The notes beneath the pieces are model-generated. The model saw only the letters and a program-made list of their open reading frames with translations. It had not been told where the DNA came from and did not search any database. From the NCBI GenBank assembly GCA_001970955.1, contig MPUH01000164.1, positions 27,820-91,819 of the forward strand: a DNA stretch of 64,000 nucleotides, given 5' to 3'. The position numbers were made by a program, and so were the translations under genes. Of the stretch, positions 21,597 through 31,868 are shown piece after piece. This stretch comes from Stentor coeruleus. Taxonomy: Eukaryota; Ciliophora; Heterotrichea; Heterotrichida; Stentoridae. Positions within the stretch are counted from its first letter, which is position 1; every line of letters starts with the position of its first letter.

Positions 21597-22631
21597 CTAG
21601 TTAGTTAAAAAATCTTGTGAAGATGGGTTATCTAATATCCAATACAAGATCCCTATATGAATTACTAGTAAATACACAGCACATGCTACCCTAGCCAAAG
21701 CAATTTCTTCAAGTAAATCAGTGAACTCTCTAACACCTTCATCTAAAAAGTCAACCAATTTTCTAAGCCACCTTCTATTAGCAAATAAACCTAAACTTCC
21801 CATAGCTTGTCTAACAACTCGATTATTAAGCTTGTTTTCCAATAATTTGTATTTCTCATTTTTCTAAATAAAACTTACTTCTTTTTCAAGCATAAGAACC
21901 AAATTAGATTTCTCATTTATTAAAGACTCAATCGTTCTTTGTTTTGCTTGTAAATGTTCAGATAAAGCTATAAGATTCTGACTATCAACATCTGAGTTTT
22001 TAGGTTTTGTTTCTGAAAAGTCTTTACTGACTTGTAACTTTCTGCTTAATCCCTCGATTTCTTCTTGCAAAGCTTTGATTTTCTTTTCATTGCTTTTTTT
22101 TTCCAAGTCACACAACTCTAAAATTTCTGTTTTTTCTCTAACTGCGTCTACAGTTTTGAGTTTTTCTGCTTTAAGCAAAGAGTTTTGCCTTTTGATTTTT
22201 TCGTTCATGAGGTTTATTTGATATTGATATTCTTCTGTTGAGTTTAGGACTTCAGATATTTCAATTTCATTTTCCATTGATAAACTTAGTTCTTCGTTAA
22301 CTTTTCCTAGTCTTGAAAGCTTACGATCAGCATTCCTTAGGTGTTCTTTTAGTAAAGAATTTTCTTCAGATAGTTGCTTGATGGAACTTTCAAGGTTTTG
22401 TATTGTATTGTTTAGGACATTTAGTTGTTCTTGAGATTTTTCTTGGAGTTCTTTAAGCTGAGAATTACTGATGAGTTTTATTGTTCTAATTTCTTCTCTC
22501 AACTTCTCATTTTGTATTTCCAGTCCAGCAATTGCAGAATCTTGAGTTGTTGCACTGATATTAAGAGCTTTCAAAGCCATTGAGTCAAATCGGTCAATTT
22601 GCGACTCAGTCCATTTCAATAGACTGCTCAT
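21597..22631 (-). CDS. GOLGA5: Golgin-84-like Golgi tether
   Basis: complement(join(21597..21863, 21879..22631)), 339 residues. Residues about 35-250 are a long coiled coil. The joint region LQAKQRTIESLINEKSNLVL-MLEKE matches the golgin-84 signature (LIQKQTMLESLSTEKNSLVFQLE in the animal protein). The second exon carries the rest: LGLFANRRWLRKLVDFLDEG and a C-terminal membrane anchor ARVACAVYLLVIHIGILYWI followed by a short tail, the tail-anchored layout of golgin-84, a tether in intra-Golgi vesicle traffic. It is shorter than the animal protein (about 730 residues), mainly in the coiled coil. Divergent with the PDI-like gene, with 284 bases between them. Confidence 0.82.
21864..21878 (-). 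other. 15-nt intron GTAAGTTTTATTTAG
   Basis: Identical in all 15 bases to the intron at 4278-4292 in an unrelated gene. Removal joins the coiled coil to the exon with the membrane anchor in frame; retention ends the protein before the anchor. Confidence 0.9.
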
Positions 22632-22915
22632 ATAATTTATTATTCTTTTTATGATTTTTTTTAATTATCCTGATTATCTTATATTTATACTTGATATTCT
22701 ATGATTTATTTATATTAAGATGCTTTTCCTAAAAGATTTCATCGAATTTAAACATTTTTTATAAAATAAGTCTAGTTATTTGAAAATAGTTAAAAGATTA
22801 AATTATGGAAAATACAGTCTAAGTAACTTCCACTTTCTTATACAAAAATCTCCTTCAAACTCCAGTATCTTCCTAAATTTCTCCCAAAATTTCCTTATTT
22901 ATTATCCCATATATA

Positions 22916-24553
22916 ATGTTCGCATCTTTACTTAAAAGAGGCCTCCTGCTAGGTGCTGTGACAAGTCTAAGTACATCAGCCCTTTATTCAGAAGACCTTT
23001 CTGAAACCTTGCGTACATTAAAAATTCTTCAGTTCCACAAAGACTACCAAGAATCAAAAACCCTTGAAAGTTCTTCACCAACACTAGTCTACCTCTACGA
23101 CATTCATGAAATTGATAAAGCAGACTCAAAGCTCACAGAACTCTTTTCCAAAGCTCACACATTCGGCTATTCAATTCAAAAGAAATTCATTGGGGAAAAC
23201 GAAGACGCTAATTATATCAAAGAAAAGCTTTCAATGAGCAACGAAGAATTAGATTTACGTTTACGACATCATTCAAATTTTGTATTTGTCCATAAAGAAA
23301 AACTCTTTAAACCTCCAATGGGTATAAATATTCCTGATGTTGATTCATGGGTTGCTAAATGCCAGTCACCTATAATAAAAATGACATCAACTCAATATTT
23401 TGGGTTTAGTCGCAGATATATAAACGATGATGAAGCTTTTATAATATTAGTGAAGAATCTTAATGAAGATACAAAGCTTGTTGTAGAAAAATATTCAAGA
23501 TATAAATATAAAGTTCCATTTATTCAGCTTGATGATGCTACAGCAGACAGGTTACAAATCAAAGATGGGGTTACTATAGTTAGACCTTTTTCTAAATACG
23601 ATGGAGACTTTGATATTAATGATTTAGGGAAATTAAAACATATACACTTTGAAAACCAAGATTTGAACTTTGAAAACTTTGATTCTTGGGTTAAGCAAAA
23701 TAGTACACCAAAACTTACTTATTGTGACTCATTTGATAAAATTTACCCTATGTTTAATAAAATTTATAACGGACCACTTAAAGCTATGTATGTATTAACA
23801 TCACAAATGAATCCTAATTCGAAAAAATATGAAGAAATGCTTAAAGCCTTATTGAAAATACAAGAAAAATACGCTGGAAATTTGCAAGTTATAATATTAC
23901 CTAATGATGAAATTACAAAGAAACTTGGTGTATTGAGAGATAAAAAATTGAGGATGTTTAGAAAACCTGAGGTTCGATTTTTGGATTTTTCTAAAATGAT
24001 TGGCACTGAAGAAAATCAAGGTAAATTCCCTGTGATTGATTGTTCAGATGATAAAAGCAAATGTGGGGAACTTGTTGATAGTTATTATACACGAAAGAAT
24101 AATTTTGATAAGAAAATCACTTATGAGTTTTTAGAACAATTTGTTGATGAGAGTTTAAAAGGAGAATATGCTCAATATTATGAAACTGATACTTTACCAT
24201 GTTCTGCTATTAGAAAATTATGTGCAAGAGATTTTACTAAAGAGGTTATTGATTATGATGGAGATGTGATTGTTGAATTATATGGAAAATATTGTCCTGG
24301 GTGTAGAGCGTTTAAAAGTAAGTTTAATGAGATGGCTAAAAGACTTAAAAATGAAAAAGTTCCTGTGACAGTTGCGAAAATATGTGTGGATTATAATATG
24401 GTACCAGAGATATCAGGGAAAAAACCTTATACGCCGATATTTTGGTTTTATAAAAAAGGTCAGAAAGAGGCCCCGATTGAGTATAAAGGGAAGTATGATA
24501 AGGAGGAACTTTATCAGTTTATTAGAAGCAATTTGACACAAGAAAAAGTTTAG
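22916..24553 (+). CDS. PDI-like thioredoxin-domain protein with signal peptide
   Basis: 545 residues. The start MFASLLKRGLLLGAVTSLSTSALYSED looks like a secretory signal peptide cut after about residue 24. Three to four thioredoxin-like folds probably fill the length. Only the last is active: DVIVELYGKYCPGCRAFKSKF with the redox CPGC at residues 460-463, and the cis-Pro in YTPIFWFY. The usual WCGHC is therefore KYCPGC. No KDEL-type retention signal is seen (ends LTQEKV), so it could leave the ER. Role in disulfide formation or isomerisation in the secretory path is inferred from the family. Plus strand, divergent from golgin-84. Confidence 0.82.
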   Translation: MFASLLKRGLLLGAVTSLSTSALYSEDLSETLRTLKILQFHKDYQESKTLESSSPTLVYLYDIHEIDKADSKLTELFSKAHTFGYSIQKKFIGENEDANYIKEKLSMSNEELDLRLRHHSNFVFVHKEKLFKPPMGINIPDVDSWVAKCQSPIIKMTSTQYFGFSRRYINDDEAFIILVKNLNEDTKLVVEKYSRYKYKVPFIQLDDATADRLQIKDGVTIVRPFSKYDGDFDINDLGKLKHIHFENQDLNFENFDSWVKQNSTPKLTYCDSFDKIYPMFNKIYNGPLKAMYVLTSQMNPNSKKYEEMLKALLKIQEKYAGNLQVIILPNDEITKKLGVLRDKKLRMFRKPEVRFLDFSKMIGTEENQGKFPVIDCSDDKSKCGELVDSYYTRKNNFDKKITYEFLEQFVDESLKGEYAQYYETDTLPCSAIRKLCARDFTKEVIDYDGDVIVELYGKYCPGCRAFKSKFNEMAKRLKNEKVPVTVAKICVDYNMVPEISGKKPYTPIFWFYKKGQKEAPIEYKGKYDKEELYQFIRSNLTQEKV

Positions 24554-25452
24554 ATTAGTTAGGTTATTTACATTATATGGATTATCAGTATTTTTTAAAG
24601 GTTAAGAGTTTATAATTTTTATTATATTGGAGATTTATAGTAATATTGAAGATTCAGTAGCGATTTTTTAATGTTTTTAGGAGCTGGATAAGTGATCATT
24701 TCTAGTTTTTGTTTTTATAAATATGCTGAAGGATAAATGAGAAAATATTTACGGGCAATACATCTATGGCTTTTTGAGGGAAATTGAAGGAGTTTAGTAT
24801 TGAAAAGCTTCATTTTTTTGTTAAGGAGGTATGATTTTATTCTCTTTGATCGTTTTGCCTTTAGAATTACTGTAAGCATAGTATATATAGAAGACTAAGC
24901 AAAGACAAATACAAAGGCAGCAATAATACTAAAATATGGGTAAGCCAAATTTTATAAGAAATTTACTTTTCTTTGTGTTGATAAACTTAAAATAATGATT
25001 ATTTCCTATCAAGTGTTATATAAAATATATATTATCAGAGTAAGTATTATAAGCTATGAAACCTCTAGCTTAAAAATCATGTAAAGGATCACAGATCAAA
25101 TAGCTTGTCTAATCGTAATCTTATAAAGTAAAATATAATTTTTATTCCATTCTATAATATTATAAAATCAATAATTCAAGTAAGAGTCTTAATATATTTC
25201 TTTAATGTTAAACCTTTTGGGAATATGTAAAATCATATTGCGAAATACAACTTTAAAATTATAAAAGTAAATTTCTGGCTGTATACATATTTCAAAACTT
25301 ATAATAATCAGCATTTAGTTAAAAAAGTATTGATTTAGAAATTTATTCGTGCAGAAACATAAAACTATATTTCTAAAGTGAGAAAAAAACTTGAATAAAA
25401 ATAAAATGTTAGGAATTATTACCAGAATTAATAGAATCCGAAATAATTATAA
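24554..25452. other. Intergenic, no gene seen
   Basis: About 900 bases. The left part is G/T-rich and C-poor on the plus strand (3' flank of the PDI-like gene). No gene or repeat recognised. Confidence 0.65.
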
Positions 25453-25640
25453 GGGATTTATCAAATAATGAATATTGGTAGGCGAATGATTACTGTTAAG
25501 ACTCNAACACAATGATTACTGTTAAGACTCCAGTAATCCAATATGAATATACTAACGAAGACACTCCTGAACCANGGGATTTATCAAATAATGAATATTG
25601 GTAGGCGAATGATTACTGTTAAGACTCCAGTAATCCAATA
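25453..25640. repeat. Assembly joins: repeated fragments around two single Ns
   Basis: N at 25505 and N at 25575. The 52 bases 25453-25504 recur at 25576-25627, and most of 25506-25574 recurs from about 25608 onward. The start of the 174-residue gene is thus present in two broken fragments and one clean copy. This is an unmerged contig overlap, not a biological repeat. Confidence 0.88.
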
Positions 25641-26115
25641 TGAATATACTAACGAAGACACTCCTGAACCACCTATCATTTCAATATCAAAGCTCGAAGA
25701 AATCCTTCAAAACACTTCTGATTTGCTTAACATAAAAAAGGAGAAAATAGAATATGAAGAAGACAAAGGCATAATATGTAATGGAACTAGTATTGGTTAT
25801 TCATGGCTTCAAAACAGAAAAACTAATAACAAAAAAAGCATATTAATCAAAAAAATTGACAACAATTTAGATTCAAATAAAACTTTTTATAATTATAAAA
25901 ACAGCCAAAAAAAATTCCTCAGCAATTTTTCACTTAGATATATGTCACAATATCGTTCAGCAGAACTGAAACTTATAAAAAATAAACTCAAATTAAATGA
26001 TTTGGTTCTAGCTGAAAGGTATCCCACAGAAAAAAAAATATATAGTAAAGATTCTTTAAATACGAATAAGAGTAAAATTGTGAGGTATGCTAGACTGAAA
26101 TCGGCAAATAGATAG
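25591..26115 (+). CDS. Unknown basic protein
   Basis: 174 residues. I take the ATG at 25591, in the third and clean copy of the duplicated start region (MNIGRRMITVKTPVIQYEY); the longer frame from 25543 runs across an N and is an artefact. The protein is Lys/Asn/Ser-rich with a central SKLEEILQNTSDLLNIKKEK helix and a conserved-looking block NGTSIGYSWLQNRK. No signal peptide, membrane segment or known domain. Probably real because of length and the amino-acid mix; function unknown. Confidence 0.62.
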   Translation: MNIGRRMITVKTPVIQYEYTNEDTPEPPIISISKLEEILQNTSDLLNIKKEKIEYEEDKGIICNGTSIGYSWLQNRKTNNKKSILIKKIDNNLDSNKTFYNYKNSQKKFLSNFSLRYMSQYRSAELKLIKNKLKLNDLVLAERYPTEKKIYSKDSLNTNKSKIVRYARLKSANR

Positions 26116-26461
26116 ACTAGATGTTGAAGGGTAAATATAAAAAGAAAATAATTTAAGTGATATTTTGTAAATAAGTTTGAGTTTAAATGGGTAGTTTAAG
26201 GATAAAAGTTTAGGATGAGGAAAGGTGAATTTTGGATTTGGTTTATATTTTATATGGAATTTAAAGTAGTTTTTTTGAAAATATGAATTGAAGTGGGTAT
26301 TATATATGGTTTTTTGTTTTGAGAATTATTTTAGTTTATCTTTAACTGAGTAATAGCTTTAAGTGTTTTTTTAATTATTACAGGATTTGATTATCATAAT
26401 TTAATTGACTAATTTATGAATCACTAAGATAGCTATAGTTAATAAAAATTGTATCTAATAA
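26116..26461. other. Intergenic, G/T-rich
   Basis: About 345 bases 3' of a plus-strand gene, rich in G and T and nearly free of C on the plus strand. No gene seen. Confidence 0.65.
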
Positions 26462-27160
26462 ATGTCATCATTAGAAAACACAGCAAGAGTTAATTACACA
26501 GACTCCCTCCTGGACCTAACATGCTACCTATCTGTTAACAATAAACCCTCATACAAATCAAGAATGAGAGAAAAAAAGTATTCAAAGTATTCCAAAAAAC
26601 TTACTTATGTCCAAGAGCTTATCCAACACACACAAACTGTATTATTAGAATATTTACAAAAAGCATATAAGTAACTTTTACTCAGACTAAAAGATAAAAA
26701 CAAAAATATGCATTTAGAAAACCTAGGATTTAAAAGGAAAGTTCCTCAATTAAAAGAATCTCAGAAACACTCTAAAACAACTGAAATAAAATCTCCATCA
26801 AACACATCTCAAAGAACACATGAAACTGAATGGTTTATTTCAAATAAAGCAAGTTTTTCAGTATCAAGTTGTTCAAGTTTTGATAGTATTACGATTTTAA
26901 ATGATCAAGTGGATTATATAAAAGAAATTACAAAAATCACACCAGAAAATTCAAGTCAAATTAATCGTAGAGGTGCTAATTTCATGCTAAGCAATTGCAA
27001 TATGGAAAAATTTATTAGACAAATTAAGCGGAAAGAATGCTTAGGATGGAATAACCCTTCCACTGATATTGTTGATGATTTAGAGTTTTTGGGTAGTCGA
27101 AAATATAGTAAATTTTTGAAAATGATTATGATTACTGATGTTCCAATACTTAGGTTTTAA
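26462..27160 (+). CDS. Unknown protein, two exons
   Basis: join(26462..26670, 26686..27160), 227 residues. Exon 1 gives a basic N-terminus with a possible short helix (LTYVQELIQHTQTVLLEYLQKAYK), and exon 2 continues it as LKDKNKNMHLENLGFKRK. The middle is Ser/Thr-rich and the end (FIRQIKRKECLGWNNPSTDIVDDLEFLG) is more ordered. No known domain. The perfect-consensus intron that fuses the two frames is the main evidence that this is one gene. Confidence 0.65.
26671..26685 (+). other. 15-nt intron GTAACTTTTACTCAG
   Basis: Ends in CAG rather than TAG; A at position 10. Removal joins ...QKAYK to LKDKN in frame, while retention gives an early TAA. Confidence 0.85.
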
Positions 27161-27538
27161 TTAGAAAATAGTAGGGAATTGTTTAAGTTTGTTATCGTTA
27201 ATATTTTAAGACTGAAGAGAAATAATAAAAATATAGTAATATAAAGTTTGCTGATAAACAAAAATCATATATAAGATTTTTATAAAAACCGTTTCCAACA
27301 ACTACTTTTGTTAAATTTATAAAGTAAAAATACTATACACCTATAAGAATTCCACACAACCCAAGCTATTCACATAAAAATAATTTTTTATATAAATAAC
27401 TAATACATTTCAAAATTAAATCCAAAGTCTCACTCTTATCAATCCTAAACCCTCTCTCACCAAATCCTTTCAACCCTTATCAATATCTCCCACTCCACAT
27501 ATCTCATCATCTCTTCCTTCATCATTCTCATTAATATA
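27161..27538. other. Intergenic, C-rich towards the RNA-binding protein gene
   Basis: About 380 bases. From about 27290 the plus strand is C-rich and almost G-free up to the next start codon. No gene seen. Confidence 0.65.
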
Positions 27539-28294
27539 ATGGCAGACCAAAGCTTAAAGATTTTTGCAACGAAATTGCCTCAAGAATGGTCCGACGAGCA
27601 AGTAAGAGAATATTTTTCAGCTCAAGGAACAGTTCTTGAAGTAAGCGTTTTCAAAGACAATAACAAAAGTATTAACCACTCAGGCCTAGGATGTGCATAC
27701 ATAAAATTCCAAAGCAAAACCGAAGCTGAAGAAATCATAAAAAATCTAAGCAAAGAAGTAAGTAAGCCTTACTTAGAAACTATACAGAAAATTCAGCTTC
27801 GATGGGCTGATGGTGAAGTAGAAAGGCTTAAATTAACTAAAGAACCAACTCAGAAAGTAGCAACTTCAAAATACATTCAATACAATTCATCAGATGGAAG
27901 ACCTTATTATTTAAACACAGAAACAGGTCAGACTCAATGGGAAGCACCTATAGAAATGGTTCAGCCATATAAAGCTCCTCCACCATCTCAAGGCCCGCCT
28001 GGTTGTAATTTGTTTCTCTTTCATTTACCTATAGAGTGGCGCGAGGAAGATTTAATCAAGTATTTTTCACCATTTGGTAATGTAATAAGTGCTAGAATTA
28101 TGTGTGAAAAAGAGAGTGGAAGAAGCAAAGGCTATGGGTTTATTAGCTATGACTCGAAAGTTAGTGCCGTTAATGCAGTGAAAATGATGAACGGATATCA
28201 AGTTTTAGGTAAAAGATTAAAGGTTGAAATTAAAAAAGGAGAATACTTGCCTGAATATGTTATATATCCTTCGTATCAGCCTAATCCTTTATAG
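27539..28294 (+). CDS. CELF/Bruno-type RNA-binding protein, RRM-WW-RRM
   Basis: 251 residues. RRM1 covers about 5-90 (KIFATKLPQEWSDEQVREYF, ends IQLRWADGEVERLK, where ADGE is typical of CELF/Bruno RRMs). Residues about 110-142 form a WW domain, YIQYNSSDGRPYYLNTETGQ then TQWEAP, with the first Trp replaced by Tyr. RRM2 covers 155-240: GPPGCNLFLFHLPIEWREED, then SKGYGFISYDS and MNGYQVLGKRLKVEIK, very close to the last RRM of CELF proteins. CELF proteins bind U/G-rich RNA in splicing and mRNA decay. A WW domain between the RRMs is unusual. Two 15-base stretches, 27669-27683 and 27762-27776, match the intron consensus without a stop and could be spliced out in frame. Confidence 0.85.
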   Translation: MADQSLKIFATKLPQEWSDEQVREYFSAQGTVLEVSVFKDNNKSINHSGLGCAYIKFQSKTEAEEIIKNLSKEVSKPYLETIQKIQLRWADGEVERLKLTKEPTQKVATSKYIQYNSSDGRPYYLNTETGQTQWEAPIEMVQPYKAPPPSQGPPGCNLFLFHLPIEWREEDLIKYFSPFGNVISARIMCEKESGRSKGYGFISYDSKVSAVNAVKMMNGYQVLGKRLKVEIKKGEYLPEYVIYPSYQPNPL

Positions 28295-28813
28295 TTCTAT
28301 GATTATATTAAGTAGTTATATAGACTGATTAAGATAGGATATTAGAATATATAATTATTATGTGGAAGATAGATTATGGGAAGAGAGAAGAAGGGTTTAA
28401 GGTTTAAGGGTATGTTGGGATGCTTGGAAATATGATTTGTAGCTTTGGGAAAATTTTGATATTTTTGGAATGAGTTTGGAGTTTTGGATGGATTTTGAAT
28501 GAGAGGAGATTAGGTTTGAAGTAAGAATTTGTATTTTATAATATGGATACTGAATGATAAAAAAAGTTTTAAGTTTGGGATTTTGAAAATTACCGTTAGA
28601 TTATTAAGAGTTTTATTTTTAGCTAAAAATTAGTAAGATTAATAACTCAAGTTCATCTACTATTATTAAAAACTAGTAAAAATTCCTTCAACCTTTAAGA
28701 TTTGTGAATATTTTCAATAGCATTCTAATATCTATTCAAATAACAAAATACATTTCCCCATCTATATAATATTACCTAAACTATCAACTACATTATAATT
28801 GATTAACCTTTTA
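28295..28813. other. Intergenic, no gene seen
   Basis: About 520 bases. 28300-28560 is G-rich and C-poor on the plus strand, then composition shifts to C-rich next to the minus-strand Rab pseudogene. Confidence 0.6.
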
Positions 28814-29400
28814 CTAATTTCCATAAAATCTCTTCCTTTTATTCTCATCTCCAACTTTAATCTCCGTATGTTCTTTACCCATATCAATATCCTATTTTCA
28901 ATTTTCTTCATTATCTCCGTAGCACTTCTACCAAAAACATTTTCTACATTAACCCCAGTAAGTGCACTAGCTTCAGAAAAAATCATTTTATTATTTATAG
29001 CAAAATCTAATGCCTCTTCAGGTTTAACAACTCTTTTTACCCAAATCTAATTTATTCCCAACAAAGCACTAAATAAAATTTATGTGAAGATTGCTCTTTA
29101 AGTTCGTTTAACCATCTGTATATATTGATAAAACTATTTTTGTTTGTTATATAATACATTATTGTCATCCCTACAGCACCATGATAATATGAACGGGTTA
29201 TTAAGCGAAAGTTTTCTTGGCCAGTATCCCAAATTTGGATTTTTATAAGGTTTTTATCTATTTTAAGATTTTGCTACCGAATTCTACACCAATTGTCATG
29301 TCATGATTTGTTCTGAATCAATTTTCTGTAAATCTTAACATAAAGCAAGATTGGCCTACACAGGAATATCCTATTATAATATATTTGAAAACATAAAAGC
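28814..29400 (-). pseudogene. Rab2/4/14-type GTPase pseudogene
   Basis: Minus-strand reading recovers most of a Rab in pieces: FKYIIIG, a damaged P-loop (GYSCVGQS; the essential Lys is Gln), HDMTIGVEFGSKI, IQIWDTGQENFRLITRSYYH, a displaced VGNKLDLGKK, SEASALTGVNVENVF and a tail EIKVGDENK. The order matches Rab2, and the tail resembles GIKVGGE of the intact gene at 9360. Damage: an in-frame TGA where ENRF is expected, at least two frame changes (after SKILK and around NKLD), loss of the P-loop Lys and no start codon. No 15-nt GT-AG element can repair these. A dead, decaying copy. Confidence 0.82.
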
Positions 29401-31868
29401 AATTATCTATTGCATATTATGCAGATTTGCTAGTTATGTGAAAGTTTGTGAGTTTATGTTTGAGTGGATTAGGATTTGGTAAAAAAAGTCGAGGAATTTA
29501 TTGGATTAGAACTGATGATGAGGGTAGTTTTTATTGGATAAGCGGTCTTGGGACAAGGTTTTATTGGTTTTAAATTCTGAGGGGTTTTTTTGATGGAATT
29601 TCCTCATGATTTCCCTATTTTTTATATGTATGTAGTTTTGCTTGTTGATATATAGGAAAATTTGATTCACAGAATTGCTGTGGGCATTTCAGTTAGATTT
29701 TCGCAGTTTTTTTCTTGATTTGATATATTTTGTAATACTATAAACCTAATTTTTATCTTTTATTACTTTATGGACTATCTTATCCTTTATAACATATTCT
29801 TAATAATATAATAGGCATAAATTCTGTGTATCGGGGTGAAAAATAGTATATTTAAGGGTTTTGATATTTTAAGTAATTATAGTAAAAGGGTCACTTTGGA
29901 AAATTTTCAAACAAGTATGAACTAGTCTATTATTTTAATGTGTGGGTTTAAATCATAAGCAATCATATAGTTAATTAGGGAAATGCATGCTCCAAAAGCC
30001 ATCATTTAAAGGAAGAAATAAGGATGATTTTTCTGTAAAAGTCTTGATGTTATCAAATACTGTTTTATACCAATAAAACTCATAATCTCATGCACTCTTT
30101 AAAGAAAATGAATCTACTAACTTTGTCTAGCAGTATTTTCAAGTTCTAGCATCCCAAGCAAAAAAATCTGAAAATCGCATATTATAGTTTATGATAATTT
30201 AAACATAATTATTTTACAATCAAAATCGGCCACAGGCTTAAGTTTAACCAAAAATTATTATTTCGATTTTAAAATATATCATCTATCAATCTTTAGGCAA
30301 ATATTTAGCTTTGATATGTTTCAGGAATTAAATATGCTTCAGACAAATAAACCTTAAAGAAGATTTGAAATTGCAATACACTATGCTAACCTTTTGGACA
30401 CTTAATTAAAGCTGAAACATCAAGCAATAGCTTCTTACTACAACAATGCAAATTAATACATTGAAATGAAGACAGAATCGCTACTTTAAAGCCAGAGATT
30501 CTCAACAACTCTAAAACTTTAAGCCTTTAGCTTTATCTTAGTAAAGGGATTTAAAATAAATCAAAGCACTTACCAAATTAATAAAATAACCCATAAAAAG
30601 GTAAAACAAAGTATTCAATCAAGGTGAAATTTTTAAAAAAAGGGAAATTAAAGTGGAAGGATATTAGATAAAACCTTGATATATAAAGGTTTTAAAGGTA
30701 GGAATAATTGATTGCTAATATGCTGAAAAGAAATTCTGAAAATATCTGGGAAAAAAAAATTGTTGAGTCTATTTGAAAAAACGCATAAATAAAAAAGAAA
30801 ATCATCTTTAACCATCTAGTAGTAAAACTTAAATAACACTTTCTTATAAGGTTTTCTTGCAAAAGCGATTAAGAAATGGTAGTAATTCTTGAAATTAACA
30901 GCAAAAACTAAGATACAACTATTTAGATTCTGTATAAACAAAAACCAAGATGCTTGGAATATATTGAAAGATTTTCTGCGTCATAAAGTGTTAATTTCAA
31001 CTCTAATTAGATAAATAAGAAGCTTGAAGTGTAATAAACGCAAGCATGCTATAAAATCAATTCAATTCAGCAAATATAAATAAATTTTTATCTTTTTTAG
31101 TGAACATACAAATAATATTTTAAAGCATTCAAAACGATTGAAGTGCCATTTAGTAGTATTATCTACCCAAAATAGCACAATTCTATACCTTTAACTCAAA
31201 CATATAATGCGTTATTTATAATAATCTTCAAAACTAAGATATTACGCGAGAATTCGACTTTTTAATCCAAAATTCTCTCTAGCTACAACAGCAATCAAAT
31301 CACCCTTGATCTTATTCTTTCCTTATCATACTATTATATTTTAATACTTTATATTTTATACTCTAGTCTGCGCATGTAATAATTTTGCGCCTTTTAAGAA
31401 AAATTAGGTTTCTGAAAAGCTAAGTTTAAGCATACAGAAAATTGTATGTAAAGTACGCGACTATCGATGAAATACAGTAGAATAGACCCAAATACTTATA
31501 GAATTTCTCAAATTATGATAATTAGATATAAATTATAATTTAGTTTCTTTTTCTAATATTCCTGACTAAAATTAATAATATTTTAGTAGCCTTGACTGCT
31601 GTTAACAGAAATGCCTATGATTTAGTGTTTTGCGAAATATCATTCAGATTATAGAAAATATTGATGCTTTTACAAAAACACTTTCACACTTTTATCAATA
31701 TTTGATATTCTAAAAATTTGATTTGTTGGGACTAGTATCTGATTAGGATTTAAATCATTTTGGATCAAGGCACGCTACTCAAATCATTTATTATTATAAT
31801 TTAAAAATGATATAATAGGGTGAATCTATTTCACCATATTTACCAAGCTAAATTTCGATAGCCGTTTA
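29401..31868. other. Long intergenic stretch, no gene seen
   Basis: About 2.5 kb, the longest empty stretch here. Frames are closed on both strands; no tRNA, intron-linked exon chain or tandem repeat was recognised. The piece 30300-30620 has somewhat higher GC and codon-like texture and might be old coding DNA, but I could not match it to a protein. Confidence 0.55.

Noticed and set aside
30300-30620. Possible decayed coding sequence, perhaps TPR-like
   Set aside because: Codon-like texture only; no frame gives a convincing repeat or motif.
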